Made by a program: the position numbers and the translations under genes. 64,000 bases of DNA, from NCBI RefSeq assembly GCF_001677435.1, contig NZ_CP016268.1, forward strand, positions 1,725,001 through 1,789,000. Direction: 5' to 3'. This DNA comes from Woeseia oceani (lineage in GTDB: Bacteria > Pseudomonadota > Gammaproteobacteria > Steroidobacterales > Woeseiaceae). Shown here in pieces: positions 33,344 to 42,825 of the stretch. How positions within the stretch are numbered: position 1 is the first letter of the stretch; every line of letters starts with the position of its first letter. The notes below the pieces were generated by a model. That model had not been told where the DNA came from, did no database searches, and saw only the letters and a list, made by a program, of their open reading frames with translations.

Positions 33344-33403
33344 GCGCTGCCGCCATGGCGGCGTGCGTGATGGTCTGGCAGGATAGGCCTCCCGAAATTA
33401 CTT

Positions 33404-34126
33404 GTGCCGCTACGACAGGGCAGAGGCTTTGCACCATTGGAAAACGCCGCCGCGTGGCTCGCCCGAACGCTGGACTACCAATTCACTGATCCGGCCTTGC
33501 TCGACAAAGCCCTGACGCACCGCAGCGCGACAGGGCAAAGTTACGAGCGTCTTGAGTTTCTGGGCGATGCTGTCCTCGATTTCGTCATTTCCGCCGAAGT
33601 GTATGCACGTCGACCGGATGCCAGTGAAGGTGACCTCAGCCGTTTCCGTGCGACGCTCGTCAATGATTCGTCATTGGCTGAGTTGTCAGCCGGACTGGGT
33701 GTGGGCGAATTTATCAATCTGGGCAGCGGCGAGAAGAAGACCGGCGGGCACCGCCGTTCCTCGATCCTGGCCGACGCATTGGAAGCACTGTTCGGTGCCG
33801 TTTATATAGACCGCGGTTTCGCAGCCGCGGAAGCGATGGTATTGCGGGTCTACAAGGATCGTCTGGAGTCGTTGCCCGAATCCGGTGACCTGAAGGATGC
33901 CAAGACCAAATTGCAGGAACATCTGCAAGGCAATGGCCTGGAGTTGCCCAGCTATGAAGTCAGTGACGTCAGCGGCAAGCCGCATCGGCGCCGGTTTGTG
34001 GTGACTTGCCGCGTCTCCGCGTTGCACCTGGAATCGAGCGGGCAGGGTACGTCCCGGCGTATTGCCGAACAAAATGCCGCACGCGAAATGCTTGCGTCAA
34101 TCAAATCACAGCCGAAGGCTCAGTGA
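33404..34126 (+). CDS. rnc: ribonuclease III
   Basis: RNase III cleaves double-stranded RNA in rRNA and mRNA processing. The 240 residues carry the catalytic signature ERLEFLGDAVLDF near residues 48-60, a second acidic site DALEALFGAVYID, and a C-terminal double-stranded RNA-binding domain. The start is a GTG at 33404; a TTG 33 bases later is an alternative that would trim 11 residues. era starts immediately after the stop. Confidence 0.97.
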   Translation: MPLRQGRGFAPLENAAAWLARTLDYQFTDPALLDKALTHRSATGQSYERLEFLGDAVLDFVISAEVYARRPDASEGDLSRFRATLVNDSSLAELSAGLGVGEFINLGSGEKKTGGHRRSSILADALEALFGAVYIDRGFAAAEAMVLRVYKDRLESLPESGDLKDAKTKLQEHLQGNGLELPSYEVSDVSGKPHRRRFVVTCRVSALHLESSGQGTSRRIAEQNAAREMLASIKSQPKAQ

Positions 34127-35026
34127 ATGAATAAGCAAGAACACCGCTGCGGCTTTGTCGCCGTAGTCGGCCGACCAAACGTCGGCAAATCCACTCTGAT
34201 CAATGCGATCATCGGTCGCAAAGTCAGCATTGTCAGCCCGAAGCCGCAGACAACCCGGCACCGGATACTCGCGGTACACAATGAGCGGGACAGCCAGACG
34301 GTGTTCGTGGATACGCCGGGCTTGCACCTGAATGCCAACAAGGCAATGAACCGGATGATGAACCGGACGGCGGCCAATGCATTGCTCGATGCGGACCTGG
34401 TGCTGCTGGTTTGCGAAGCGGATCGCTGGACAACCGAAGATGATGCGGTGTTGGCCAGGGTGCGGGAAAGCGGCAAGCCGACCATGGTCCTCCTCAACAA
34501 GATTGACCGGATCAAACAAAAAGAGGAGTTGTTGGGTCTGATCGCGGCGATGAGTGAACGCCATCAATTCCTGGAAATTCTGCCGCTGTCGGCAAAAAAC
34601 GGTGAGAATCTGGATCGGCTGTTGTCGTTGTTGCCGGAACGTCTACCGGTATCCCCACCCCTGTTTCCCGATGACATGGTGAGTGACCGCGATGACATGT
34701 TCCGCGCAGCGGAACTCATTCGCGAGAAGTTGACCTGGGAGCTGCGGCACGAATTGCCCTACGGCCTTACCGTGCAGATTGAACGTTTTGACGACGAGGC
34801 CGAAGGTATAAGTATGCACGCGGTCATCTGGGTCGAGCGCGATAGCCAGAAAGGCATCGTCGTCGGCAAAGGAGGCGCGTTGCTGAAGAAAATTGGCACC
34901 CAGGCGCGGATCGAATTGAAGCGGCACTATCGCCGTCCCGTACACCTGGAAATGTGGGTCAAAGTCCGCGACAACTGGGCTGACAGCGACAAAGACCTCG
35001 CGCAATTGGGTTACGACGTACCGTGA
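34127..35026 (+). CDS. era: GTPase Era
   Basis: Era binds the 3' end of 16S rRNA and assists 30S subunit assembly. The 299 residues show G1 GRPNVGKSTL, the switch region KPQTTRHRI, G3 DTPGLH, G4 NKIDRI and a C-terminal KH domain with ERDSQKGIVVGKGGALLKKIG. It follows rnc without a gap and precedes recO, the usual order. Confidence 0.98.
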   Translation: MNKQEHRCGFVAVVGRPNVGKSTLINAIIGRKVSIVSPKPQTTRHRILAVHNERDSQTVFVDTPGLHLNANKAMNRMMNRTAANALLDADLVLLVCEADRWTTEDDAVLARVRESGKPTMVLLNKIDRIKQKEELLGLIAAMSERHQFLEILPLSAKNGENLDRLLSLLPERLPVSPPLFPDDMVSDRDDMFRAAELIREKLTWELRHELPYGLTVQIERFDDEAEGISMHAVIWVERDSQKGIVVGKGGALLKKIGTQARIELKRHYRRPVHLEMWVKVRDNWADSDKDLAQLGYDVP

Positions 35027-35060
35027 GTGGCGAATCGAAGCCGCTGCAGTAAGATACGCC

Positions 35061-35828
35061 ATGAGTAGCAGTCTTCGAGTCCACAATCAGCCTGCCTGGC
35101 TTTTGCATCACCGGCCGTTCCGGGACAGTAGCCGCATTCTGGATTTGCTCAGCCGCGACTACGGTCGCCTGTCGCTGGTCGCGCGCGGCGCCCGCTCGGC
35201 GAAATCAAGCCTGAAGGGCATTCTCCGGCCGTTTCTGCCGCTGTCGGTGTCTTGGGTCAGCCGGACGGAACTCGGCACCCTGACGGGTGCGGAAATGAAC
35301 GGGCCGCCGGTGTCGCTGGGCGGCGATGCCTTGCTTTCCGGCTACTATGCGAATGAGCTGCTGCTGAAACTGATGCACCGCCATGACCCTCAGCCGGAAA
35401 TTTTCGCCATGTACGGCAGAACGGTTCAACGCCTGGCCGGGGTTGCGCAGCCGGCCGCATTATTGCGGCAATACGAGATGGAGCTGCTTGGACTGCTCGG
35501 TTACGCCTTGAACCTGGAGCACGATGGTCTGCAACAGCAGGACCTGGAGTCGCAACGCTACTATGAGTACCGTGCTGAACAAGGCGTATTGCCGAGTACA
35601 TTAACCTCGGGTGCCATGGTTTTTCGCGGTGCAGAGTTGCTGGCGATACGCGCCCAGGAATTTGGCGATCCGGCGACACTGCGAGCGGCTAACCGCCTCA
35701 TGCGTGGTGTCATCGCGTATCATCTGGATGGCAAGGAGTTACAAAGCAGAAAAGTGCTGCGCGAACTGCGCGGCAAGTCGGCCGGTACGTGGCGCGACGA
35801 CATCAATAAGGAATCGGGGATTGACTGA
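35061..35828 (+). CDS. recO: DNA repair protein RecO
   Basis: RecO works with RecR to load RecA on gaps coated with single-strand binding protein. The 255 residues contain the N-terminal OB-fold ([20 protein letters not shown], then [12 protein letters not shown]) and a helical C-terminal domain. Zinc-finger cysteines are lacking, which is common among proteobacterial RecO. Its 3' end overlaps the pdxJ start by eight bases. Confidence 0.94.
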   Translation: MSSSLRVHNQPAWLLHHRPFRDSSRILDLLSRDYGRLSLVARGARSAKSSLKGILRPFLPLSVSWVSRTELGTLTGAEMNGPPVSLGGDALLSGYYANELLLKLMHRHDPQPEIFAMYGRTVQRLAGVAQPAALLRQYEMELLGLLGYALNLEHDGLQQQDLESQRYYEYRAEQGVLPSTLTSGAMVFRGAELLAIRAQEFGDPATLRAANRLMRGVIAYHLDGKELQSRKVLRELRGKSAGTWRDDINKESGID

Positions 35829-36576
35829 CTTAAGACCACTGCACCTCGGGGTCAACATCGACCACGTGGCCACGTTGCGGCAAGCTCGCGGCACCCATTA
35901 TCCGAGCCCGGTTGACGCGGCAATACGCGCGGAGCGCGCCGGCGCTGACAGCATCACGTTGCACCTGCGGGAAGACCGTCGCCATATTCAGGATGCAGAT
36001 TTGCCGGCCATGAAGTCGCGGATGCAGACTCACATGAATCTGGAGATTGCCCTAAGCGATGAAATGCTCGACATTGCCTGTGAACTGGGGCCGTCCGATG
36101 TCTGCCTGGTTCCGGAGAAGCGGGAAGAGCTCACTACCGAGGGCGGACTGGATATAGTTGGGCAACAGAAACGTGTGCAGGACGCTTGCCGTCGATTGAC
36201 CGATGCCGGAATCAGGGTGTCGTTGTTCATCGACCCCGATGAAGAGCAACTGCGTGCGTCTCGCGACGTCGGTGCGCCGGTGGTCGAATTGCATACCGGG
36301 GCTTACGCTGATGCCAGTGATGAAGCCCAGCAGTATGAGTTTAACCGCATTGTGGCGGCGGCTAAAACCGGCGATGAACTCGGATTGATCATTCACGCAG
36401 GCCACGGACTGCACTACGAGAACACCGCGCCTGTCGCGAAAATCCCGCAAATCGTTGAGCTCAACATCGGCCACGCCATCGTCGCGCGTGCTGTTTTCGA
36501 CGGCATCGCCAAAGCTGTGTCCGACATGAAACAGCTGATGATTGCCGCCCGCACGGGCCGCCGGGCAGACGCATGA
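35821..36576 (+). CDS. pdxJ: pyridoxine 5'-phosphate synthase
   Basis: PdxJ closes the ring of pyridoxine 5'-phosphate from deoxyxylulose phosphate and aminoacetone phosphate. The 251 residues include [32 protein letters not shown], the [16 protein letters not shown] motif and [10 protein letters not shown]. The only start that fits the family N-terminus is a TTG at 35821, which overlaps recO and is preceded by AAGGA. Its stop overlaps acpS by ATGA. Confidence 0.95.
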   Translation: MTDLRPLHLGVNIDHVATLRQARGTHYPSPVDAAIRAERAGADSITLHLREDRRHIQDADLPAMKSRMQTHMNLEIALSDEMLDIACELGPSDVCLVPEKREELTTEGGLDIVGQQKRVQDACRRLTDAGIRVSLFIDPDEEQLRASRDVGAPVVELHTGAYADASDEAQQYEFNRIVAAAKTGDELGLIIHAGHGLHYENTAPVAKIPQIVELNIGHAIVARAVFDGIAKAVSDMKQLMIAARTGRRADA

Positions 36577-36974
36577 TTTTCGGCGTAGGCACCGATCTCG
36601 TCGAATTGTCCAGGATACGCCAGACCTACGAACGCTTCGGTGATCACTTTGTCGAGCGTTTGCTGATGGACGAAGAACGAACGTTGTTCGAACAGGCACG
36701 GGACAAGGGACGCTTTCTCGCGATGCGTTTTGCTGGCAAGGAAGCGACAGTCAAAGCGATGGGCACTGGATTTGCACACGGCGTCTGGATCCGGGATGTC
36801 GGGATCGTCAACAACGAATGGGGCAGACCGCTAATAATCTGGTCGGATCGTGGTCGCGGGGTGTGCCAGAAATTGGGAATCGGCGAAGGCCACGTCAGCC
36901 TGACGGATGACGCGGGCCTGATAATGGCTTTCGCCGTTGTGATGAATGCGCCAGCAGAAGGAGCGCGACCCTGA
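36573..36974 (+). CDS. acpS: holo-[acyl-carrier-protein] synthase
   Basis: AcpS transfers phosphopantetheine from coenzyme A to apo-acyl carrier protein. The 133 residues have [12 protein letters not shown] with the metal-binding aspartate, and [14 protein letters not shown] with the catalytic glutamate and lysine. It overlaps pdxJ by four bases and the next gene by one, forming a compact unit era-recO-pdxJ-acpS. Confidence 0.96.
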   Translation: MIFGVGTDLVELSRIRQTYERFGDHFVERLLMDEERTLFEQARDKGRFLAMRFAGKEATVKAMGTGFAHGVWIRDVGIVNNEWGRPLIIWSDRGRGVCQKLGIGEGHVSLTDDAGLIMAFAVVMNAPAEGARP

Positions 36975-37747
36975 TGCATTGTTTTGCCTTCGATATTGAA
37001 ACCGTACCTGACGTTGATTTCGGGCGGCGTATGTACGACCTGGACGGTCTGAGCGATGCCGATGTTGGCACTGCCATGCAGTTCAAACAGCAACAAAAAA
37101 CGGGCAATGACTTCCTGCCGTTGCATCAGCAACGCGTCGTTGCCATTTCTGTTGCGTTTCGTACGGCAGATACCTTTAAGGTCTGGACGCTCGGTGACCC
37201 GGATGCTGACGAGGCGGAGATCATCCGCCGCTTCTACGACGGCATCGAGCGCTATACCCCGGAACTCGTAACCTGGAACGGGTCCGGGTTCGACCTGCCA
37301 GTATTGCACTATCGAGCGTTGCTGCACGGCATTAAGGCGGCACGTTATTGGGACACGGGCGATAACGACCGGGATTTTCGCTTTAACAATTACCTCAGTC
37401 GTTTTCATTGGCGGCATCTCGATCTGATGGATGTGTTGGCGGGCTTCCAGATGCGCGGACGCGCCAGTCTGGACGAGATGGCGGTCATGCTGGGCTTTCC
37501 GGGCAAGCTGGGGATGAGCGGTGACAAAGTCTGGGACTGCTGGCTCGATGGCGGCATTGAAGAGATCCGGAACTATTGCGAGACCGATGTCCTGAATACG
37601 TATCTTGTGTACCTGCGCTTCGAGTACATGCGTGGCAATCTGGACGAGGCCTCTTTACAACGCGAGTACGCGCTGGTGCGAGAAACTCTGGCAGCGATGG
37701 ATGAGCCACACCTGAAAGAATTTGCCGCCGCATGGAAAGAGGTCTGA
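36974..37747 (+). CDS. predicted 3'-5' exonuclease, PolB-like
   Basis: A 257-residue DEDD-superfamily nuclease related to the exonuclease domain of DNA polymerase B (PF10108 family). The three exonuclease motifs are present: FDIETVPD near residues 5-12, WNGSGFDLPVL near residues 98-108, and YCETDVLNTYL near residues 199-209, so it should be active. The biological substrate is unknown. The gene overlaps acpS by one base and is followed at once by rlmD. Confidence 0.88.
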   Translation: MHCFAFDIETVPDVDFGRRMYDLDGLSDADVGTAMQFKQQQKTGNDFLPLHQQRVVAISVAFRTADTFKVWTLGDPDADEAEIIRRFYDGIERYTPELVTWNGSGFDLPVLHYRALLHGIKAARYWDTGDNDRDFRFNNYLSRFHWRHLDLMDVLAGFQMRGRASLDEMAVMLGFPGKLGMSGDKVWDCWLDGGIEEIRNYCETDVLNTYLVYLRFEYMRGNLDEASLQREYALVRETLAAMDEPHLKEFAAAWKEV

Positions 37748-37754
37748 ACTGTCG

Positions 37755-39086
37755 ATGGCAAGAAAGAAAGCACAGCCGGAAACGGCTGAAATCAGCACGG
37801 TGACTCACGATGGCCGTGGTATAGCGCGAATTGAAGGCAAGACGGTGTTTGTCGCCGGTGCGCTCAGCGGCGAAACCGTCCGCTTCCTGCGCCGCAAGCG
37901 TCGACGTAACTACGATGAAGCCGAGTTGCTTGAAGTGCTGGAGCCTTCCAGTGAAAGGGTGACGCCGCGTTGTGTGGCCTTTGGCGTGTGCGGCGGCTGC
38001 ACGTTGCAGCATCAATCCCAGGGGCGGCAACGGGACATCAAATCGGATGCCTTGCGCGAAGCGCTGCAACGCATCGGTGGGGTCACACCCGAAGTATGGC
38101 TGGAGCCCGTTTTTGATGGCGGTGAAGAGGGCGGCTGGCACTACCGCCGGCGCGCCCGCCTTGCGGTGAAAGACGTACCGGCCAAAGATCGCGTGCTGGT
38201 CGGCTTCCGCGAACGCCACGTTCCCTATGTCACGGACATGCACCGCTGTGAAGTGTTGGCCCGGCCGGTCGACAGCTTGCTGGATCCACTCAGTGAGCTG
38301 GTTGCAAAACTGAGTATCCGCGCACGCCTTCCACAGATTGAAGTCGCCATCGGTGACGAGCAAGCCCGGCTGGTGTTTCGTGTACTTGAGGAACCGACGG
38401 CAGCTGATCGTCAGCACTTCGAAGCGTTTGCGGCGGCGCACGGCGTAACGGTCGCCATGCAACCTGGCGGACTGGATACCGTATACGATCTGTATCCCGT
38501 CGAACCGCCGCCGTTGTTCTACACGTTGCCGGAGTACGACATCGAGCTGCAATTCGAGGCGACGGACTTCGTGCAGGTCAATGCCGACATCAATCGTCGA
38601 ATGGTGCAGCACGCATTGACGCTACTGGCGCCTGAGCCCGGTGACCGGGTGCTCGATTTGTTTTGTGGGATTGGCAACTTTTCTCTGCCTCTGGCACGGC
38701 TGGCAGGCGAGGTGCTGGGCATCGAAGGCGAGCAACGGCAGGTTGCCCGGGCAACGGCGAATGCCCGCCGCAATGGCCTGGACAACGTCAATTTCCTCGC
38801 CGCCGATCTTGATGCCATTGATGGCAAAGAACCGTGGCTGAAGAAGCAGTGGCAACGCTTGTTGTTGGACCCGGCACGCAGCGGTGCCCTGGCTGTCGTG
38901 CAGAGAATCGACAAGATCAAGCCGCAACGTATTGTTTATGTGTCCTGCCACCCGGCAACGCTGGCGCGGGATGCGGCGGAACTGTGCGCCCGTGGCTACC
39001 GACTGAGCGCGGCCGGTATCATCGACATGTTTCCCCACACCAGCCATGTTGAGTCCATAGCCGTTTTCGATAAAATTAAGAAATAA
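37755..39086 (+). CDS. rlmD: 23S rRNA (uracil-1939-C5)-methyltransferase RlmD
   Basis: RlmD (RumA) methylates U1939 of 23S rRNA. The 443 residues carry a TRAM domain at the N-terminus, [4Fe-4S] cluster cysteines in PRCVAFGVCGGCTLQH plus a later one in MHRCEV, the S-adenosylmethionine site LDLFCGIGNFSLPLA and the catalytic cysteine in VYVSCHPATLARD. The ATG at 37755 gives the expected N-terminus (MARKKAQPE); the frame also opens slightly earlier, inside the previous gene. Confidence 0.95.
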   Translation: MARKKAQPETAEISTVTHDGRGIARIEGKTVFVAGALSGETVRFLRRKRRRNYDEAELLEVLEPSSERVTPRCVAFGVCGGCTLQHQSQGRQRDIKSDALREALQRIGGVTPEVWLEPVFDGGEEGGWHYRRRARLAVKDVPAKDRVLVGFRERHVPYVTDMHRCEVLARPVDSLLDPLSELVAKLSIRARLPQIEVAIGDEQARLVFRVLEEPTAADRQHFEAFAAAHGVTVAMQPGGLDTVYDLYPVEPPPLFYTLPEYDIELQFEATDFVQVNADINRRMVQHALTLLAPEPGDRVLDLFCGIGNFSLPLARLAGEVLGIEGEQRQVARATANARRNGLDNVNFLAADLDAIDGKEPWLKKQWQRLLLDPARSGALAVVQRIDKIKPQRIVYVSCHPATLARDAAELCARGYRLSAAGIIDMFPHTSHVESIAVFDKIKK

Positions 39087-39094
39087 CAATGAAA

Positions 39095-39100
39095 TATAAT
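39095..39100 (+). promoter_or_regulatory. TATAAT hexamer after rlmD
   Basis: A perfect -10 hexamer lies in the AT-rich spacer between rlmD and nagZ. The sequence 17 bases upstream (AAAATT) is a poor -35, so this is only a candidate promoter for nagZ-mtnP. Confidence 0.25.
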
Positions 39101-39198
39101 GGATAGTTGATGCTTTTAGTGATTGCAAATTGCGAGCGATGCGCGTGCTGTAGCGACGCCGGGCAACGCGGAGGTGCGGCCTGAGCCGCGCGGACACC

Positions 39199-40245
39199 GT
39201 GCCACTCGGACCGGTCATGCTGGACATCGAGGGGCTGGTGCTGACGCCGGCCGACCGGGAATTGTTACGTGAGCCGGCCGTTGGTGGCGTGATCCTGTTC
39301 AGTCGAAACTTTGAGTCACCGGAGCAACTGGCGGCGCTGGTGTCGTCAATCCGCGCCTTGCGCAGCCCGCCATTGTTGATCGCGGCTGACTATGAAGGCG
39401 GGCGAGTGCAACGATTCCGGGACGGCTACACCCCGATCCCACCGATGCGAATGCTCGGGCGTTGTTACGACGGTGACCCGCAGGAGGCGCTTGCCCTGGC
39501 CAGAACCTGCGGTTGGCTGATTGGTTCGGAATTGCGGGCCTCCGGCATCGATTTGTCGTTCGCCCCGTGTGTTGATCTGGACTGGGGTCCGAGCGAGGTC
39601 ATCGGTGATCGCAGTTTTCATCGCAAGCCGGCGGTGGTGGCCGAGTTGTCGATCGCGCTCAGTCACGGTATGCGGGACGCTGGCATGGCGGCAGTGGCCA
39701 AACACTTTCCGGGGCACGGTGCCGTGGTGGCTGATTCGCACGAGAAGTTACCGGTCGACCGTCGCCCGTACAGCGTCCTGCTGGATGACATGCAGCCGTA
39801 TGAAAAGCTCGTGCAGCGGCGGGTGCTGGCCGGTGTCATGATGGCGCACATCGTTTATTCGGAAATGGACCCGATGCCGGCTGGTTTCTCGCCGTACTGG
39901 ATCAAAGAACAGTTGCGGGGCCAGATCGGTTTCGACGGTGCCGTCTTCAGTGACGATCTGTGTATGAAAGCGACACTGCCTTATGGCTCGATAGCCAAGC
40001 GTGCGCAATTATCCCTGGTGGCCGGTTGCGACATGGTGTTGGTGTGCAATGATCGTGCGGCGGCGCAATCGGCGGTCGCGGCGCTTAATGACTATTCCGA
40101 TCCGCTGGCCCGGGTGAGGCTGGCGCGATTGCACGGTGTTGGTACGCCTGCCCGGGACAAACTGCTGGCCACTGCCGAATGGCAACAGGCGACTAAACGA
40201 CTTGCGGACTGGCTCGATCGGCCAACGCTGGAACTGAACGCGTAG
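39199..40245 (+). CDS. nagZ: beta-N-acetylhexosaminidase (peptidoglycan recycling)
   Basis: NagZ removes N-acetylglucosamine from anhydro-muropeptides in the cytoplasm during cell-wall recycling. The 348 residues are a single GH3 domain with the family signature KHFPGHGAVVADSH near residues 168-181, holding the catalytic histidine, and FSDDLCM with the nucleophile aspartate. The GTG at 39199 gives MPLGPVMLDIEG, aligning with Escherichia coli MGPVMLDVEG. A strong GGAGGTG at 39170, however, would best serve a CTG at 39181 in the same frame, so six extra residues are possible. Confidence 0.95.
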   Translation: MPLGPVMLDIEGLVLTPADRELLREPAVGGVILFSRNFESPEQLAALVSSIRALRSPPLLIAADYEGGRVQRFRDGYTPIPPMRMLGRCYDGDPQEALALARTCGWLIGSELRASGIDLSFAPCVDLDWGPSEVIGDRSFHRKPAVVAELSIALSHGMRDAGMAAVAKHFPGHGAVVADSHEKLPVDRRPYSVLLDDMQPYEKLVQRRVLAGVMMAHIVYSEMDPMPAGFSPYWIKEQLRGQIGFDGAVFSDDLCMKATLPYGSIAKRAQLSLVAGCDMVLVCNDRAAAQSAVAALNDYSDPLARVRLARLHGVGTPARDKLLATAEWQQATKRLADWLDRPTLELNA

Positions 40246-40261
40246 CTGGGAGCAGCGAGTA

Positions 40262-41014
40262 ATGACAGGTTCGAGGCAACAATTCGCGATAATCGCCGGC
40301 AGCGGTTTTGCCAAGTTCGGCGGTGATTCGGCGGGTGAGTCCGTCAACACCCGGTTCGGCGCGCCGTCCTCGCCGCTGAAACAGCTGCAGTTTGCGAATC
40401 ACAGCGTGTACGTGATCGTGCGCCACGGTGAAGATCACGATATCCCGCCGCACGCCATCAACTACGCCGCTAATCTTGTCGCCCTGAAGGACGCCGGAGT
40501 GGACCGCGTGATCGCCATCAATACTGTCGGTGCCATAAGCCGTGAATACCGGCCGGGTCAGCTGGTCGTACCTGAGCAGCTGATCGACTATACATGGGGC
40601 AGAGTTCACAGTATTTACTACGAGCCTTGCGCTACGCTGGACCACATAGACTTTACCGATCCCTTCAGTCCGGGTCTGCGTTCGATGTTGCTGGAGGCGG
40701 CCAGCCGGGCAGAAACGGAGTGTCATGACGGCGGTGTGTACGGTGTGACCCAGGGGCCGCGGCTGGAGACGATGCGGGAAGTCGACAAGCTCGAACGAGA
40801 CGGCGTTGACATCGTTGGCATGACAGCCATGCCCGAGGCGGCCATCGCGCGTGAGCTAGGTATGGACTACGCCTGTCTGTCGCTGGTCGTGAACATGGCT
40901 GCGGGTCGTGGTGACAAGGCGATCCATGAAGACATAGAGGACAGCACCATGACGGCCAAAATGCAGGCCATGCGGGTGTTGAAAGCGTTTTTTCAGAGGC
41001 TCGAAAACGACTGA
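40262..41014 (+). CDS. S-methyl-5'-thioinosine phosphorylase / purine phosphorylase family (MtnP type)
   Basis: A 250-residue member of the MTAP/PNP family. It resembles the Pseudomonas aeruginosa PA3004 methylthioinosine phosphorylase in GAPSSPLKQ, RHGEDHDIPPHAINYAAN, CTQGPRLET-like VTQGPRLET, and VGMTAMPEAAIARELG. The base-contact region reads LVVNMAAG with asparagine, which favours a 6-oxopurine, rather than the aspartate of true methylthioadenosine phosphorylases. It lies 16 bases after nagZ; the nagZ-mtnP-csiV-mfd order equals that in Pseudomonas. Activity on inosine or guanosine cannot be excluded. Confidence 0.85.
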   Translation: MTGSRQQFAIIAGSGFAKFGGDSAGESVNTRFGAPSSPLKQLQFANHSVYVIVRHGEDHDIPPHAINYAANLVALKDAGVDRVIAINTVGAISREYRPGQLVVPEQLIDYTWGRVHSIYYEPCATLDHIDFTDPFSPGLRSMLLEAASRAETECHDGGVYGVTQGPRLETMREVDKLERDGVDIVGMTAMPEAAIARELGMDYACLSLVVNMAAGRGDKAIHEDIEDSTMTAKMQAMRVLKAFFQRLEND

Positions 41015-41070
41015 TTCATTGTGGCCGTTGCGCAGCCTAAGTTGCCGGATTCACAATCAGTGTCGCGCAA

Positions 41071-41961
41071 ATGTCAGCAGTAAAACGCAGTGTGTTGCAT
41101 CAGCTTATCAACGTCAGCGCTGAGCCGTTGTTGCTCGCGCGTGTCGATCAGACCGACTGGCCGGTAGCTTTGTGCAACCCCGCTCTCGAAGCGCTGGCTG
41201 ACCGCAGCGATCTGCTGAGTGCGCCCGTTACCGATATTATCGAGGCTCTGCACGGGCGAGAGACCGCGCGTGAGCTGAGTGAAACCATTCGCTCTGGTCA
41301 GGAATCGAGCATTCCCCTGGAGATCAACGGCCGCAACTGGCTGCTGGTACTGAAACCCATCGAAGAATCTGCTGACGGCAGTGCTCGCTACTATGCGGCG
41401 GCCTGGCGTGACAGCGCCAGCATGACCAGTGGTGGCGATGCGAGTGCAGCGCATCAGGCATTGCTGCGAGCGCGCCGGCGCATTCGTGATTTGTCCCGTG
41501 ATGATCCGCTGACCGGCTTGCTGAATGAAGCCGCATTTCGTGATGTATTGGCTCATGATTGGGCGGTTGCAGCGCGGGAGAAGGCGTCGCTTGCCTTGCT
41601 GGCGTTGCGGGTGGATGACTTCCCGCAGTACCAGCGGGTATTCGGCCAACATGCATCCGAGTCTTGTCTGCGGCGCGTCGCACAAGCCATACGTCGCTGC
41701 CTGAGACGGGCGAGCGATGTCGCAGCACGTCTGACGTACGATGGTGAAGAGGTGTTGCTGGTCATGCTGCACGCATCGGACACGGAAGCGGTCGCGGCAT
41801 TTGCTGAAATTATTTCTACTGAAGTACGTGGCCTGCGCCTGCATCACCCGCATTCCAGCAAGGAACGTTACGTGACTGTCTCATCGCGGTATTCAGTAGT
41901 GGCGGCATCTGGCGGAGCCGCGGACGCACAAGCTTTCCTGACAGACCTGGTCAGTACCTGA
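41071..41961 (+). CDS. PAS-like and degenerate GGDEF domain protein
   Basis: A 296-residue soluble protein with an N-terminal PAS-like sensor domain (about residues 10-115), a short helical linker, and a C-terminal GGDEF-type domain (about 138-290) introduced by DDPLTGLLNEAAF. The signature is broken: YDGEEV at residues 223-228 replaces the active YGG(D/E)EF, and the substrate residues around DDFPQYQRVFGQHASES also deviate. It is therefore probably not a cyclic di-GMP synthase; it may bind nucleotide or act by protein contact. It ends two bases before the convergent csiV-type gene. Confidence 0.75.
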   Translation: MSAVKRSVLHQLINVSAEPLLLARVDQTDWPVALCNPALEALADRSDLLSAPVTDIIEALHGRETARELSETIRSGQESSIPLEINGRNWLLVLKPIEESADGSARYYAAAWRDSASMTSGGDASAAHQALLRARRRIRDLSRDDPLTGLLNEAAFRDVLAHDWAVAAREKASLALLALRVDDFPQYQRVFGQHASESCLRRVAQAIRRCLRRASDVAARLTYDGEEVLLVMLHASDTEAVAAFAEIISTEVRGLRLHHPHSSKERYVTVSSRYSVVAASGGAADAQAFLTDLVST

Positions 41962-41963
41962 AA

Positions 41964-42800
41964 CTATTCAATCGGTGCTAATGAAGCGTCGGCCTCTGTG
42001 TCAGTTGCTTCGAGTCGGGTCACCTTCGCCAGTATCCCGAAACGCGGATGATCAAAGTAGCGCAGGTCACCGCTTTTCATGATGCGGTCTTCGTTGATAC
42101 GCAGGCGGACGATGCCCGCGGGCTGCGGGTCGTATCCGGTAAACGGCCTGTTGCTGCGGCGGTCAGCAAATGCGGGAACATTGGTGTCGCTGTTACGTTC
42201 TGACTCCGGGATCAGTGACAGATCCACCACCAGGTGCAGGAAGCGGCTCAGGTACAACTGCAATTCGCCGTCAAATTCGAAAGGCACGCTGCCCAGGCGG
42301 CGCAGCGGAATCGTCGGCGAGGCGTCACGCTCAAGGACAGTTTGACTCCAGCCCGACCAGAGAACGGGTTCGTAGGCGTCAAGGCGCTGGAGCTTGTTGT
42401 ACACGTCAGCGAGCTGCAACTCTTCGCGTCGCAGTACCCGCAGTTCCACACGCTGTCCCGGCAGTATGATTTCTTCCAGCTCGGTATCGAGGTCTTGCGC
42501 ACTGTCATCCGGTACGGGAATCAGGTCGCCGAACTCCGGAATCGCGTCCGCATTCAATGGTGAAATGCGGCTGTCCTCATCCGCGATGCCAAATGCTGCG
42601 TCATCCGGCAACGGTTCTGGCGGAAATACTTCATTGCCGGTGGAGACGCTGTCACTGTACCGAAACAATATGACTTCCACTGCATAGCGCCGCGCTTCGG
42701 CCTCCGGGGCGGCGCTGTCGGTGACGGTCTGAGCCTGCGTGCCGAAAGCGGCCAGCAGCAGCGCGAAACCAAACGGGCTAAGACCTTTCATGTAACGCAT
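41964..42800 (-). CDS. CsiV-family periplasmic protein
   Basis: A 278-residue exported protein with signal peptide MRYMKGLSPFGFALLLAAFG ending at about TQAQ. The mature part has the family features YAVEVILFRYSD, LRRLGSVPFEFDGELQLYLSRFLHL split over residues 170-195, and an acidic loop rich in aspartate. CsiV was described in Vibrio as a peptidoglycan-binding protein that stimulates the synthase PBP1A via LpoA. The position directly downstream of mfd and near nagZ matches Pseudomonas PA3003. Start at 42800, with 42791 as an alternative. Confidence 0.75.
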   Translation of the reverse strand: MRYMKGLSPFGFALLLAAFGTQAQTVTDSAAPEAEARRYAVEVILFRYSDSVSTGNEVFPPEPLPDDAAFGIADEDSRISPLNADAIPEFGDLIPVPDDSAQDLDTELEEIILPGQRVELRVLRREELQLADVYNKLQRLDAYEPVLWSGWSQTVLERDASPTIPLRRLGSVPFEFDGELQLYLSRFLHLVVDLSLIPESERNSDTNVPAFADRRSNRPFTGYDPQPAGIVRLRINEDRIMKSGDLRYFDHPRFGILAKVTRLEATDTEADASLAPIE

Positions 42801-42825
42801 TGTACGACTCCGGGCCGGCGGGCAC

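Noticed and set aside
37485-38612. 375-codon minus-strand frame opposite the exonuclease and rlmD
   Set aside because: Antisense to genes with intact catalytic motifs and without any recognisable feature of its own.
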